Of a stretch of 64,000 nt of DNA, positions 17,790-26,507 are shown piece after piece; the first letter of the stretch is position 1; the number at the start of each line of letters is the position of its first letter. The translations under genes were made by a program, and so were the position numbers. The stretch lies in contig JAKSSD010000001.1 of the NCBI GenBank assembly GCA_024403275.1, positions 1 through 64,000 on the forward strand. Reading direction: 5' to 3'. This stretch comes from Lachnospiraceae bacterium. Lineage in GTDB: Bacteria > Bacillota > Clostridia > Lachnospirales > Lachnospiraceae. The notes under the pieces are model-generated. The model ran no database searches and was not told where the DNA came from. It saw nothing but the letters and a program-made list of their open reading frames with translations.

Positions 17790-18647
17790 ATGAAAAGAAA
17801 TAGTCTATCTTTACATATTGTATTTGTTATATGCCTGCTGTTTTTGGCAGGCATATTATTGTATATGACACCTTTAAAGGTTAAGGCTACAGGTCTTGAT
17901 GGTGCTGATGATACAATAACTCAGTTAACAGATTCGATTGTAAATGATCTTGATAATGAATTGAATAATGATACAACTAATTCTACATTTACAGTAACTT
18001 ATGATTCTGGTAATGGTGAGCTTAACGGTTCTTTAAGAATTCTTCTTGTTCTAACAGCCTTGTCATTTATTCCTGCAGCTTTGATAATGCTGACAAGCTT
18101 TACAAGAATTATTATTGTTCTTCATTTTGCGAGAACTGCTATTGGTACGCAAACGGCGCCACCTAACCAGGTTCTTATTGGTTTAGCTATATTTCTTACT
18201 ATTTTTATTATGGCTCCTGTATTTACCAGAATTAATACAGAGGCAATTCAGCCATTTGATAAAGGTGAGATTACTGCTAAAGAAGCTCTTGATAATGGTA
18301 TGGTTCCACTTAGAGAATTTATGTATGGACAGACACAGCAAAGAGATGTTGCAACATTTATGGAGATTGCAAATTTATCTTGGGATGGGGTAGATCCAGA
18401 AGCTGTTCCTACATCGGTTCTTATTCCATCATTTATATTATCAGAGTTAAGAACATCGTTTATAATAGGTTTCCTGATTTATATACCGTTTATTATTATA
18501 GATATGGTTGTGTCCTCGATACTTATGAGTATGGGTATGATGATGCTTCCGCCGACCACGATTTCAACGCCTTTCAAGATTTTATTATTTGTACTTGCAG
18601 ATGGATGGAATCTTGTAATTGTTAATTTGGTCAAATCCTTTTATTAG
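17790..18647 (+). CDS. fliP: Flagellar export gate protein FliP
   Basis: FliP forms the core export channel with FliQ and FliR. The 285-residue protein starts with a cleavable-type signal (KRNSL, then a hydrophobic run at about 8-27), an acidic spacer, then four membrane helices with family motifs (LTSFTRIIIVLHFARTAIG; PPNQVLIGLA; MGMMMLPPTTISTPFK). The ribosome site (GGCG) is weak. A 10-bp inverted repeat lies inside the signal-peptide codons. Confidence 0.96.
   Translation: MKRNSLSLHIVFVICLLFLAGILLYMTPLKVKATGLDGADDTITQLTDSIVNDLDNELNNDTTNSTFTVTYDSGNGELNGSLRILLVLTALSFIPAALIMLTSFTRIIIVLHFARTAIGTQTAPPNQVLIGLAIFLTIFIMAPVFTRINTEAIQPFDKGEITAKEALDNGMVPLREFMYGQTQQRDVATFMEIANLSWDGVDPEAVPTSVLIPSFILSELRTSFIIGFLIYIPFIIIDMVVSSILMSMGMMMLPPTTISTPFKILLFVLADGWNLVIVNLVKSFY
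17829..17856 (+). repeat. Inverted repeat in the fliP signal-peptide codons
   Basis: ATATGCCTGC (17829-17838) and GCAGGCATAT (17847-17856) are perfect 10-bp arms around an 8-base loop, starting about 40 bases after the fliP start codon. The fold would be strong for this AT-rich context and lies where it could slow early translation or guide mRNA processing. No T run follows. Confidence 0.5.
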
Positions 18648-18658
18648 GGGGTGCTTAA

Positions 18659-18928
18659 ATGACTGCAGACAGTGTTATTGTTATAGCTAGAGATGCTTTG
18701 TACTGTATTATCATTACAGCTGCTCCCTGTTTACTTGTTTCTCTGATTATTGGTTTGATTATATCTATTTTCCAGACAGTTACCAGTATTCAGGAACAGA
18801 CTTTGACATTTGTACCTAAGATTCTTGGTATATTTCTTACTATTATGATTCTTGGTCATTGGATGTTAAATAATATGGTTACTTATATGACTCAGTTATG
18901 GAATGATATTCCATTATATATACGATAG
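18659..18928 (+). CDS. fliQ: Flagellar export gate protein FliQ
   Basis: FliQ is a small export-gate subunit. The 89-residue protein has two membrane helices (about 16-38 and 53-73) and the family motif SLIIGLIISIFQTVTSIQEQT. GGGGG lies 7 bases before the ATG. It is 11 bases after fliP and 2 bases before fliR. Confidence 0.96.
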   Translation: MTADSVIVIARDALYCIIITAAPCLLVSLIIGLIISIFQTVTSIQEQTLTFVPKILGIFLTIMILGHWMLNNMVTYMTQLWNDIPLYIR

Positions 18929-18930
18929 TT

Positions 18931-19725
18931 ATGATTAATTATTCTTTTCCTGTTCAAGAATTAGAATATTTTTTGCTTGTAATGACAAGAATTACATGCT
19001 TTATATATGTGGCTCCGTTTTTTACGTCAGGAAGTGTACCTAATCGTGTTAAAATAGGTTTTTCGTTTTTTCTTTCGATTCTGATTTACTATGTTACTAT
19101 GCCTCATGTATATGTATCTGGTGGAACAGTTCTGTCTATTGCCTTGATGGTAATTAAGGAAGCTTCTACTGGATTGATTATTGGTCTTGGTGCCTATATT
19201 TGTCAGACTATTGTTTTGTTTGCAGGACGAATTGTAGATATGGAAATGGGTTTTGCTATGGCTAGCCAAATGGATCCTGCTACAAAGCAAGAGGCAACAA
19301 TTACTGGTGTTTATTATCAGTATATGTTTCTTATGATTTTGGTTGTTACTGGGCTTTACAGGTATTTTGTATCAGCTTTAGCGGAAACTTTTATATTAAT
19401 TCCAGTTGGCGAGGCAGTATTTAATTTTGAAGCATTAAATATATCGTTAATAGAGTTTTTAGGTCAGTATATGTTAATTGGATTACGAATCTGTATTCCT
19501 GTATTTTGTACTATTATGCTTCTTAATGCGGTACTGGGTATCTTGGCTAAGGTTGCGCCTCAGATGAATATGTTTGCTGTAGGTATTCAGCTTAAGGTAT
19601 TTACCGGACTTGGCGTATTATTTTTTACAGTTGCAATGCTTCCGTCTATGAGTGATTTGATATTCACTACTATGCAAAAAGCAATTGTTTCTTTTGTGGA
19701 GGGACTGATGAATGTTGGAATATAA
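18931..19725 (+). CDS. fliR: Flagellar export gate protein FliR
   Basis: FliR completes the FliPQR export channel. The 264-residue protein has about six hydrophobic helices and family features (MTRITCFIYVAPFF; GRIVDMEMGFAMASQMDP; LLNAVLGILAKVAPQMNMF). It starts almost at the end of fliQ and overlaps flhB by 14 bases, which suggests coupled synthesis of these interacting proteins. Confidence 0.95.
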   Translation: MINYSFPVQELEYFLLVMTRITCFIYVAPFFTSGSVPNRVKIGFSFFLSILIYYVTMPHVYVSGGTVLSIALMVIKEASTGLIIGLGAYICQTIVLFAGRIVDMEMGFAMASQMDPATKQEATITGVYYQYMFLMILVVTGLYRYFVSALAETFILIPVGEAVFNFEALNISLIEFLGQYMLIGLRICIPVFCTIMLLNAVLGILAKVAPQMNMFAVGIQLKVFTGLGVLFFTVAMLPSMSDLIFTTMQKAIVSFVEGLMNVGI

Positions 19726-20821
19726 TCTTCAGTTATTTGCAAAAGAAGGACCTGGTGGTGAGAAGACAGAAGAGGCAACACCTAAAAAGTTAGAGGATGC
19801 CAGAAAAGAAGGCCAGGTAGCAAAAAGTAAGGAAATTGCTATTGGATTCTCCATGCTTGCTATGTTTGTCGCTTTAAAGCTCATGATAGGTCGTCTTGGA
19901 ACACAATTCATGGATGTATTTAGAAGAGTCTATGAAAGTATTCCTAGCTTGTCCAGGCAAATAGCAGCTGGTGATTCAGTCTGGTATTTTGTGGTAATAA
20001 TGAGAGATGCAATAATTGATTTTGCTATAATTCTTATTCCATTCTTACTTATTGCGCTTATTGTGGTTCTTGTTTGTGAGATTTTACAGGTTCAATGGAA
20101 ACCGACCTTTAAGCCTTTAAAGCCTAAATTTTCCAAATTTAATCCCATTAATGGATTTAAGAGGATTTTTTCTCTTCAGTCTCTTATGGAATTGCTTAAA
20201 TCTATAGTTAAAATACTTGTTATTGGATATATAGCCTATTCGACTTTGAGAGATAAATGGCAGAGCTTATTCTTGTTATATGATATGCCAATTACTCAAG
20301 GTGTTAGTCTAATGGGCGGAATTGTTCTTAATCTTGGTATTAAAATCTCGGGATTTTATCTTATTATTTCTTTTGCTGACTTTTTCTTCCAGAAATGGAA
20401 ATTTAAGGAAGATATGAAGATGACCAAGCAGGAAGTAAAGGATGAATATAAACAGTCCGAAGGTGATCCACAGGTTAAAGGACAGATTAAGCAGAGAATG
20501 ATGCAGGCATCTCGTCGAAGAATGATGCAAGATATTCCTAAGGCGGATGTAGTTATTACAAACCCTACACATTTTGCTGTTGCGATTAGTTATAACCCTG
20601 ATGTTGCAGATGCGCCTATAGTATTAGCTAAAGGTGCTGATTATATAGCTCAGAGAATTAAAGAGGTTGCTAAAGACAATAGTATTGAGATTGTTGAAAA
20701 TAAACCTCTTGCGAGAATGCTTTATTACAATGTTGAAATTGGGCAGGTTATTCCTCCTGAACTTTATAAAGCAGTAGCTGATATCCTTGCATATGTTTAT
20801 AAGATTCAGGGTAAAATATAA
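19712..20821 (+). CDS. flhB: Flagellar export switch protein FlhB
   Basis: FlhB controls the change from hook to filament export through self-cleavage of its cytoplasmic domain. The 369-residue protein has the N-terminal EKTEEATPKKLEDARKEGQ motif, four membrane helices, and the NPTH cleavage site (residues 284-287) in VVITNPTHFAVAI. The start overlaps fliR by 14 bases. All key features are intact. Confidence 0.97.
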   Translation: MLEYNLQLFAKEGPGGEKTEEATPKKLEDARKEGQVAKSKEIAIGFSMLAMFVALKLMIGRLGTQFMDVFRRVYESIPSLSRQIAAGDSVWYFVVIMRDAIIDFAIILIPFLLIALIVVLVCEILQVQWKPTFKPLKPKFSKFNPINGFKRIFSLQSLMELLKSIVKILVIGYIAYSTLRDKWQSLFLLYDMPITQGVSLMGGIVLNLGIKISGFYLIISFADFFFQKWKFKEDMKMTKQEVKDEYKQSEGDPQVKGQIKQRMMQASRRRMMQDIPKADVVITNPTHFAVAISYNPDVADAPIVLAKGADYIAQRIKEVAKDNSIEIVENKPLARMLYYNVEIGQVIPPELYKAVADILAYVYKIQGKI

Positions 20822-20846
20822 AACTTTATGAGAGGAGGTAGCAAAA

Positions 20847-22880
20847 GTGAAGAGAGCTGATGTAATGGTTGCAATTTATATTCTTGCAGCTTTTGTAATG
20901 CTTATTGTTCCTATTCCAAGCTGGCTTCTCGATGTACTGCTTGCTGTCAATATTTCAACAGGTTTTATTATTTTGTTTGCAACTATGTTTGCTAAAGAGG
21001 TATTGGAATTATCCTTTTATCCAACAATACTTCTTTTCACAACAATCTTTAGAATTGCCTTAAATGTATCATCAACAAGACTTATTCTTACAACGGGTAA
21101 TCCAGGAAATGTCGTTACAACCTTCGGTACATTCGTTGGTGCAGGTAATCTTATTGTTGGTGTCGTAATATTTATTATTCTGATTATTATTCAGTTTGTT
21201 GTTATTAATAAAGGTTCTGAAAGAGTTGCTGAAGTAACAGCCAGATTTACTCTTGATGCCATGCCTGGTAAACAGATGGCTATTGATGCAGATCTTAATA
21301 CAGGAGCTATTACTGATGAAGAAGCTAAGATTAGACGTGAAAAAATCCAGCATGAAGCCAGCTTCTTTGGTTCTATGGATGGTGCTGTTAAGTATGTAAA
21401 GGGAGATGCAACTGCAGGCCTTATTATTACAGGTGTAAATGTTGTTGGTGGTATTGCTATGGGTATTATCATGAACAACATGGATATTACAGATGCTTTA
21501 AACAAGTATGTAATACTTACTATTGGTGATGGATTGGTATCTCAGATTCCTTCACTTCTTATTTCTTTATCAACAGGTATTCTTGTTACTAAAGGTTCAA
21601 AACAGATGGATTTTGGTCCTGCTATTGTAAAACAGCTTTTTGGTGTACCTAAGGTAATGTACTATGTTGGAGCGATTATTGCTGCACTTGGTATTCTTAC
21701 ACCTTTGAATTTATTCTTATTTGTTTCATTTGGCGTTTTATTTATTGTAACAGGAAGAATTATTGCTAATAATCTTGACGTTAAAAGTGTTGAGAAAGAG
21801 GTTGATAAGGAAGAAGTTGCTGCTCAAGAAACAAGGCAGCCTGAAAATGTTAATGCTTTGCTTCAGGTTGATCCTATTGAACTTGAATTTGGATATGGAA
21901 TTATTCCGCTTGCTGATGTTAATCAGGGTGGAGACTTGCTTGATAGAGTTGTAATGATTAGAAGACAAATAGCTTTGGAGCTTGGTACAGTAGTTCCTAT
22001 TATTCGTCTTAGAGATAATATTCAGCTTAATCCTAATCAGTATATTATTAAGATTAAGGGCATTCAGGTTTCAGAAGGTGAGATTTTGTTTGACCACTAT
22101 ATGGCCATGAATCCTGGATTTGTTGTAGAAGAGGTAACAGGTATTCCTACATTTGAACCTTCCTTCCATTTACCAGCTATTTGGATTACTGAGAGTCAAA
22201 GAGAAAGGGCAGAGGCTGCTGGATATACAGTTGTTGATCCTCCTTCAATCATAGCTACACATCTTACAGAGATAATCAGACATTATATTGCTGATTTACT
22301 TACCAGACAGGATGTACAGAGGCTTGTTGATAATCTTAAGGAGACTAATCCTGCTCTTATTGATGAACTTACACCTAAGCTTCTTAGCCTTGGTGATATT
22401 CAAAAGGTATTACAGAATCTCCTTAAAGAAGGTATTTCAATAAGAGATTTACTTACAATATTTGAATCTCTTGCTGATCATGCTACTACAACAAGGGACA
22501 CAGATATACTTACAGAATATGTTCGTCAGTCCTTAAAGAGAGCTATATCAGCTAAATTCTTTATGCCTAATGAAACTACAAGTGTTGTAACACTTGATCC
22601 TAAACTCGAACAGGAAATGATGGCTAATATTAAGCAGACTGAAAATGGTTCATATGTAGCTATGGATCCTGAAAAGGTTAAGACTATTATGGACAATGTT
22701 GAAACAGAAGTGGCTAAGCTTGAGCAGCTTGGAAAGCTTCCAATACTTCTTACATCACCAATTGTTCGTATGTATTTTAAGAAGATGAGTGAAGATTATT
22801 TTGCTGATCTAATTGTTATTTCTTATAATGAAATTGAAAGTAATGTTGAATTACAATCAGTTGGAATGGTAACTGCGTAA
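20847..22880 (+). CDS. flhA: Flagellar export gate protein FlhA
   Basis: FlhA is the large export-gate component that receives chaperone-substrate complexes. The 677-residue protein has about eight membrane helices in its first half, the conserved cytoplasmic FHIPEP-region loop (RFTLDAMPGKQMAIDADLN), and a C-terminal cytoplasmic domain. The start is GTG at 20847 with AGAGGAGG upstream. It overlaps flhF by one base. Confidence 0.97.
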   Translation: MKRADVMVAIYILAAFVMLIVPIPSWLLDVLLAVNISTGFIILFATMFAKEVLELSFYPTILLFTTIFRIALNVSSTRLILTTGNPGNVVTTFGTFVGAGNLIVGVVIFIILIIIQFVVINKGSERVAEVTARFTLDAMPGKQMAIDADLNTGAITDEEAKIRREKIQHEASFFGSMDGAVKYVKGDATAGLIITGVNVVGGIAMGIIMNNMDITDALNKYVILTIGDGLVSQIPSLLISLSTGILVTKGSKQMDFGPAIVKQLFGVPKVMYYVGAIIAALGILTPLNLFLFVSFGVLFIVTGRIIANNLDVKSVEKEVDKEEVAAQETRQPENVNALLQVDPIELEFGYGIIPLADVNQGGDLLDRVVMIRRQIALELGTVVPIIRLRDNIQLNPNQYIIKIKGIQVSEGEILFDHYMAMNPGFVVEEVTGIPTFEPSFHLPAIWITESQRERAEAAGYTVVDPPSIIATHLTEIIRHYIADLLTRQDVQRLVDNLKETNPALIDELTPKLLSLGDIQKVLQNLLKEGISIRDLLTIFESLADHATTTRDTDILTEYVRQSLKRAISAKFFMPNETTSVVTLDPKLEQEMMANIKQTENGSYVAMDPEKVKTIMDNVETEVAKLEQLGKLPILLTSPIVRMYFKKMSEDYFADLIVISYNEIESNVELQSVGMVTA

Positions 22881-24145
22881 TGATTATTAAAAAGTATCAG
22901 GGGAAAACTGAAGAAGATGCTATGAAATTAGCTGTAGCTGAATTAGGTGAAAGCTGTGTTTTAATGAATACCAAGGTTATTAAGCAAAAAGGTATTATGA
23001 AACTATTTAAGGCTTCTACTGTAGAAGTTACAGTTGCTCTTGAAGAGGAAGAAGAAACTAATTACGAGCATTTAATTAACCCTATTAATGTTAATTTGAA
23101 TAATGATAGAACTATTTATACTGGATTTAATCAGGTTGTATCTGATGATACAGTTATAAATTCTATTAAAATTGATAATAATGATAAATCTAATGATGTT
23201 AATTTGAAAGAAACAGTTCTTCCTAAGGAAGAAAATTTATCTCAAACTAATAATTCTTTAGAGATTAAGAATATTGAGAAAGAAGAAGTAGCAGAACCTG
23301 TCGCTTCTTCAGAGACTTCAAAAGAATCAAGCCAGGATGTCGTTTTGGAAAATGGCATTGATGCTGTCTATGATCTTATTTATCAGACTCTTGTTGATAA
23401 TGAAGTAGATGAGAAGTATGTTGAAGAGATTATTACTGAGACTAAAAACAGACTTAAAAATAATACTCCAATGGATACAGTTCTTGCTCATATATATCAA
23501 AGACTTATTCTTAGATTTGGAGAGCCACAAACTATTGAAGGCGCATCAAATGGACCTAAGGTTGTATTCTTTGTAGGTCCAACAGGTGTTGGCAAAACAA
23601 CTACAATTGCTAAAATTGCGTCAAAATTATTTATTAGTGGTAATAAGGTTGCTTTATTTACATCAGATACATATAGAATAGCAGCTGCTGAACAGCTTCA
23701 TTCTTATGCGAATATTATGACAGTTCCATTTAGAATTATTTATACCCTTGATGATTTTGAAGAGAGTCTTGAATCATTCAAAGAGTATGACTACATTCTT
23801 GTTGATACAGTAGGTCATTCACATAAGAATACAGAATTAAAAGAAAACATGAAGAAGTTTATAGATTTGTCTAAAATTAAGGCTGAAACTGAAGTTTATC
23901 TTGTACTTGCTGCCTCAACTAAGATGAAGGATTTGATTCATATTGCTGATAGTTATAAGGAAATTACAGATTACAGACTTATATTTACAAAGCTTGATGA
24001 AACTTATTCATATGGTACAATTTATAATCTTAAAATGCATACAAATGCGAATTTAAGTTACGTTACTAACGGTCAGAATGTTCCTGATGACATTGACACG
24101 TTTAAACCACAGCAGATAGTTAAGAAACTTCTTGGCGGAAAGTAG
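22880..24145 (+). CDS. flhF: Flagellar SRP-like GTPase FlhF
   Basis: FlhF is an SRP-family GTPase that helps set flagellar position and number, working with FlhG. The 421-residue protein has a variable basic/acidic N-terminus (1-145), an N domain, and a G domain with P-loop GPTGVGKTT (from residue 233) and G4 motif TKLD. The G3 motif reads DTVGHS (309-314) where the family consensus is DTAGRS. The ATG overlaps the flhA stop by one base. Confidence 0.94.
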   Translation: MIIKKYQGKTEEDAMKLAVAELGESCVLMNTKVIKQKGIMKLFKASTVEVTVALEEEEETNYEHLINPINVNLNNDRTIYTGFNQVVSDDTVINSIKIDNNDKSNDVNLKETVLPKEENLSQTNNSLEIKNIEKEEVAEPVASSETSKESSQDVVLENGIDAVYDLIYQTLVDNEVDEKYVEEIITETKNRLKNNTPMDTVLAHIYQRLILRFGEPQTIEGASNGPKVVFFVGPTGVGKTTTIAKIASKLFISGNKVALFTSDTYRIAAAEQLHSYANIMTVPFRIIYTLDDFEESLESFKEYDYILVDTVGHSHKNTELKENMKKFIDLSKIKAETEVYLVLAASTKMKDLIHIADSYKEITDYRLIFTKLDETYSYGTIYNLKMHTNANLSYVTNGQNVPDDIDTFKPQQIVKKLLGGK

Positions 24146-24151
24146 GTAATT

Positions 24152-25030
24152 ATGGATCAGGCTTCAGGATTAAGAAATATAATTAAAGCTAATCAGACCA
24201 GACCTCTTGCCAGAGTTATTACTGTAACTAGTGGTAAGGGCGGTGTTGGTAAATCAAATACTGCCATTAATCTTGCAGTTCAATTTAGAAAAATGGGCCA
24301 AAGAGTTATTATTCTTGATGCGGATTTTGGCCTTGCTAATATTGAGATTATGTTTGGTGCAGTTCCTAAACATAATTTATATGACCTTATTTATAAGGGA
24401 ATGAAAATGGAAGATATTATTACCTGGGGCCCTTCAGAGATTGGTTTTATTTCTGGTGGTTCGGGTATTGCAGGAATGTCTAATTTAAGTAGAGAATATT
24501 TAACTTATATTATTCAAAATCTTGCTCAACTTGATGCGATGGCTGATGTTATTATTATTGATACAGGTGCTGGTATATCTGATGCTGTATTGGAATTCTT
24601 AGTTGCTAGTGGAGAGATTTTACTTGTGACAACACCGGAACCAACATCGATAACTGATTCATATTCTTTACTTAAAGCATTATCTCATCATGAGAGGTTT
24701 TCATCGGAATCAACTCAGATTAAAGTTGTTGCTAACAGAGTTAATTCTGAGAATGAAGGCAAGGCTTTATTTAATAAGTTAAATACTGTTGTATCAAGAT
24801 ATTTAAAGCTTCCTATTTGTTTCTTAGGCTCGATTCCACAGGATGATGAGCTTCAAAGAGCAGTAATGCAGCAAATGCCTGTATCAATTCAGTCGCCTAA
24901 AGCAAAATCTGCTTGCGCATATGAGGCAATTGCTAATATACTAATGAATAGGGAAATAAATAAAAATAATAAAAATAGGGGAATGGCTGCTTTCTTTTCA
25001 CATATTATAGCAGGTAAAAAATCTGTATGA
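24152..25030 (+). CDS. flhG: Flagellar number regulator FlhG (MinD-like ATPase)
   Basis: FlhG (YlxH/FleN) is a MinD/ParA ATPase that stimulates FlhF and limits flagellar number. The 292-residue protein has the deviant Walker A box GKGGVGKSN (about 28-36), the ILDADFGLANIEIMFG motif and the IIIDTGAG motif. It lies directly after flhF and its stop overlaps the next start (ATGA). Confidence 0.95.
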   Translation: MDQASGLRNIIKANQTRPLARVITVTSGKGGVGKSNTAINLAVQFRKMGQRVIILDADFGLANIEIMFGAVPKHNLYDLIYKGMKMEDIITWGPSEIGFISGGSGIAGMSNLSREYLTYIIQNLAQLDAMADVIIIDTGAGISDAVLEFLVASGEILLVTTPEPTSITDSYSLLKALSHHERFSSESTQIKVVANRVNSENEGKALFNKLNTVVSRYLKLPICFLGSIPQDDELQRAVMQQMPVSIQSPKAKSACAYEAIANILMNREINKNNKNRGMAAFFSHIIAGKKSV

Positions 25031-25764
25031 GAGAAAACGACACAGGATTATTAATAAGTAAATATATAGCACCTGGTTCTAAGATTGAGTTAGAAGCAAT
25101 TGATAGAGTTCTTCAGGAAGATGGTTCTTATAAACGTAAGAAATTTGAATCTAAGGTTGTTGATATTATCGATGATGATCGAATTGAAATATTGATGCCT
25201 ATGGAGCATACAAAGCTTATTTTATTACCAGTAAATGGTGAATATGATATTCATTTCTTTACTACTAAAGGATTATTTCAATGTTTAACAAGAGTTGTTA
25301 ACAGATATAAGAATGGTAATCTATATCTTCTTGAGATTGAACTTATATCTAATCTTCAAAAATATCAGAGACGTGAGTATTATAGATATTCATGCTTAAT
25401 GCCTTTAAATTATAGATTGTTAACAACTTCTGAGAGCAATGCCGTTGATGTTACAGGTCATACTGGTCTTGATGATGAACTTCCATTAATAGAGGCTAAT
25501 ATAGTTGATATTTCTGGTGGTGGTATGAGATTCATATCCAGTGAAGATAAGGGTGAAGATGGATATGTTGTTTTAAAGTATTCTTTAGAAAATTCAAGAC
25601 AATTTGTTCATATTGCTAAGGTTTTAGGTGTTAAGAAGCTTGAAGGCAATCCTAAAGATGTTAAATATGAATTCAGATGTCAGTTCGTAAATATCCTTAA
25701 TGGAGAAAGAGAACAGATTATCAGATTCATATTTGAAGAAGAAAGAAAAAAGAGAAAAAGATAA
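25027..25764 (+). CDS. PilZ-domain cyclic-di-GMP receptor (YcgR/MotI-like flagellar brake)
   Basis: The 245-residue protein has an N-terminal YcgR-type domain and a C-terminal PilZ domain. Both cyclic-di-GMP motifs are present: RxxxR (in QRREYYRY, about residue 117) and DxSxxG (DISGGGMRF). By family it should slow or disconnect the motor when cyclic-di-GMP is high. Its ATG overlaps the flhG stop, so it is made with the motor. It is the last gene before a terminator. Confidence 0.88.
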   Translation: MRENDTGLLISKYIAPGSKIELEAIDRVLQEDGSYKRKKFESKVVDIIDDDRIEILMPMEHTKLILLPVNGEYDIHFFTTKGLFQCLTRVVNRYKNGNLYLLEIELISNLQKYQRREYYRYSCLMPLNYRLLTTSESNAVDVTGHTGLDDELPLIEANIVDISGGGMRFISSEDKGEDGYVVLKYSLENSRQFVHIAKVLGVKKLEGNPKDVKYEFRCQFVNILNGEREQIIRFIFEEERKKRKR

Positions 25765-25771
25765 AATTTAT

Positions 25772-25798
25772 AAACCGGAGTTGAACTCCGGTTTTTTT
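25772..25798 (+). terminator. Terminator ending the flgB-PilZ unit
   Basis: A 9-bp stem AAACCGGAG/CTCCGGTTT with a TTGAA loop is followed by a T7 run. It starts 7 bases after the PilZ gene stop. It splits the 34-kb motility locus into two transcription units. Confidence 0.88.
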
Positions 25799-25888
25799 AT
25801 TGTATAAAATGTATAAAAATTCGCGTTATTAATTTACATAACATAAATTAGAAAAATGTAATTTTGCAAACATGAGTAGTTAGACTTG

Positions 25889-25897
25889 TGGTATAAT
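25889..25897 (+). promoter_or_regulatory. Extended -10 promoter of the che unit
   Basis: TGG followed by TATAAT (25892-25897) forms an extended -10 element about 30 bases before the cheB start; no good -35 box stands at 17 bases. The region just upstream has an imperfect repeat AATTTA-N7-TAAATT. Together with the terminator before it, this implies separate control of the chemotaxis genes. Confidence 0.55.
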
Positions 25898-25926
25898 TAC
25901 TACATTAATAATGCGAGGATAAGATA

Positions 25927-26505
25927 TTGTCTAAAAAAATAGTTGCAATAGCCTGCTCGACAGGTGGTCCTAGAGCCTTACAAGAGATAATTCCTAAATT
26001 GCCCGCTAATTTGAATTCGCCAGTTATTGTTGTTCAACATATGCCAGATGGTTTTACTAAATCATTAGCTGACAGATTAAATACAATGTCTGATTTAGAG
26101 GTATTAGAAAGTGTTGATGGTGAATTGATAAAAGAGGGGATTGTTTATATTGCCAAGGCTGGAAAACATTTGAATATTATTAATGATAAGAATAATCATT
26201 ATATACTTCATAGTGATGAAGCATTGCGAGAAGGTGTTAAGCCTTGTGCTAATTATATGTATGAGTCCTTAGTTAAATGTAAGTATGATGAAATTATTTG
26301 TGTCGTTTTGACAGGCATGGGTGCTGATGGAGCAGAAGGCATATCAAAACTTGCTCTTGAAAAAAATATTAAAATATTAATTCAGGATGAAGAAAGCTCT
26401 ATAGTATACGGAATGCCAGGAAGCATTATTAAAAAGAAATTAGATTTTGAAATTTGTAATTTGAATAGTATTAGTAATAGAATCACAGAATTATTGGAGG
26501 ATTAA
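25927..26505 (+). CDS. cheB: Stand-alone CheB-type protein-glutamate methylesterase, no receiver domain
   Basis: CheB removes methyl groups from, and deamidates, chemoreceptors. This 192-residue protein covers only the catalytic domain: Ser11 in ACSTGGP, His38 in VVQHMP and Asp134 in GMGADGAEG form the triad. The N-terminal receiver domain and linker of ordinary CheB (about 350 residues) are absent. It starts at TTG 25927 with GAGG 8 bases before, and non-coding sequence with a terminator and a promoter lies upstream, so this is a complete gene. Control by CheA-driven phosphorylation is not possible by the usual route. Confidence 0.88.
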   Translation: MSKKIVAIACSTGGPRALQEIIPKLPANLNSPVIVVQHMPDGFTKSLADRLNTMSDLEVLESVDGELIKEGIVYIAKAGKHLNIINDKNNHYILHSDEALREGVKPCANYMYESLVKCKYDEIICVVLTGMGADGAEGISKLALEKNIKILIQDEESSIVYGMPGSIIKKKLDFEICNLNSISNRITELLED

Positions 26506-26507
26506 AG

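Noticed and set aside
25927..26505. cheB as a truncated pseudogene
   Set aside because: Own promoter, ribosome site and full catalytic triad; no receiver-domain remnant upstream.
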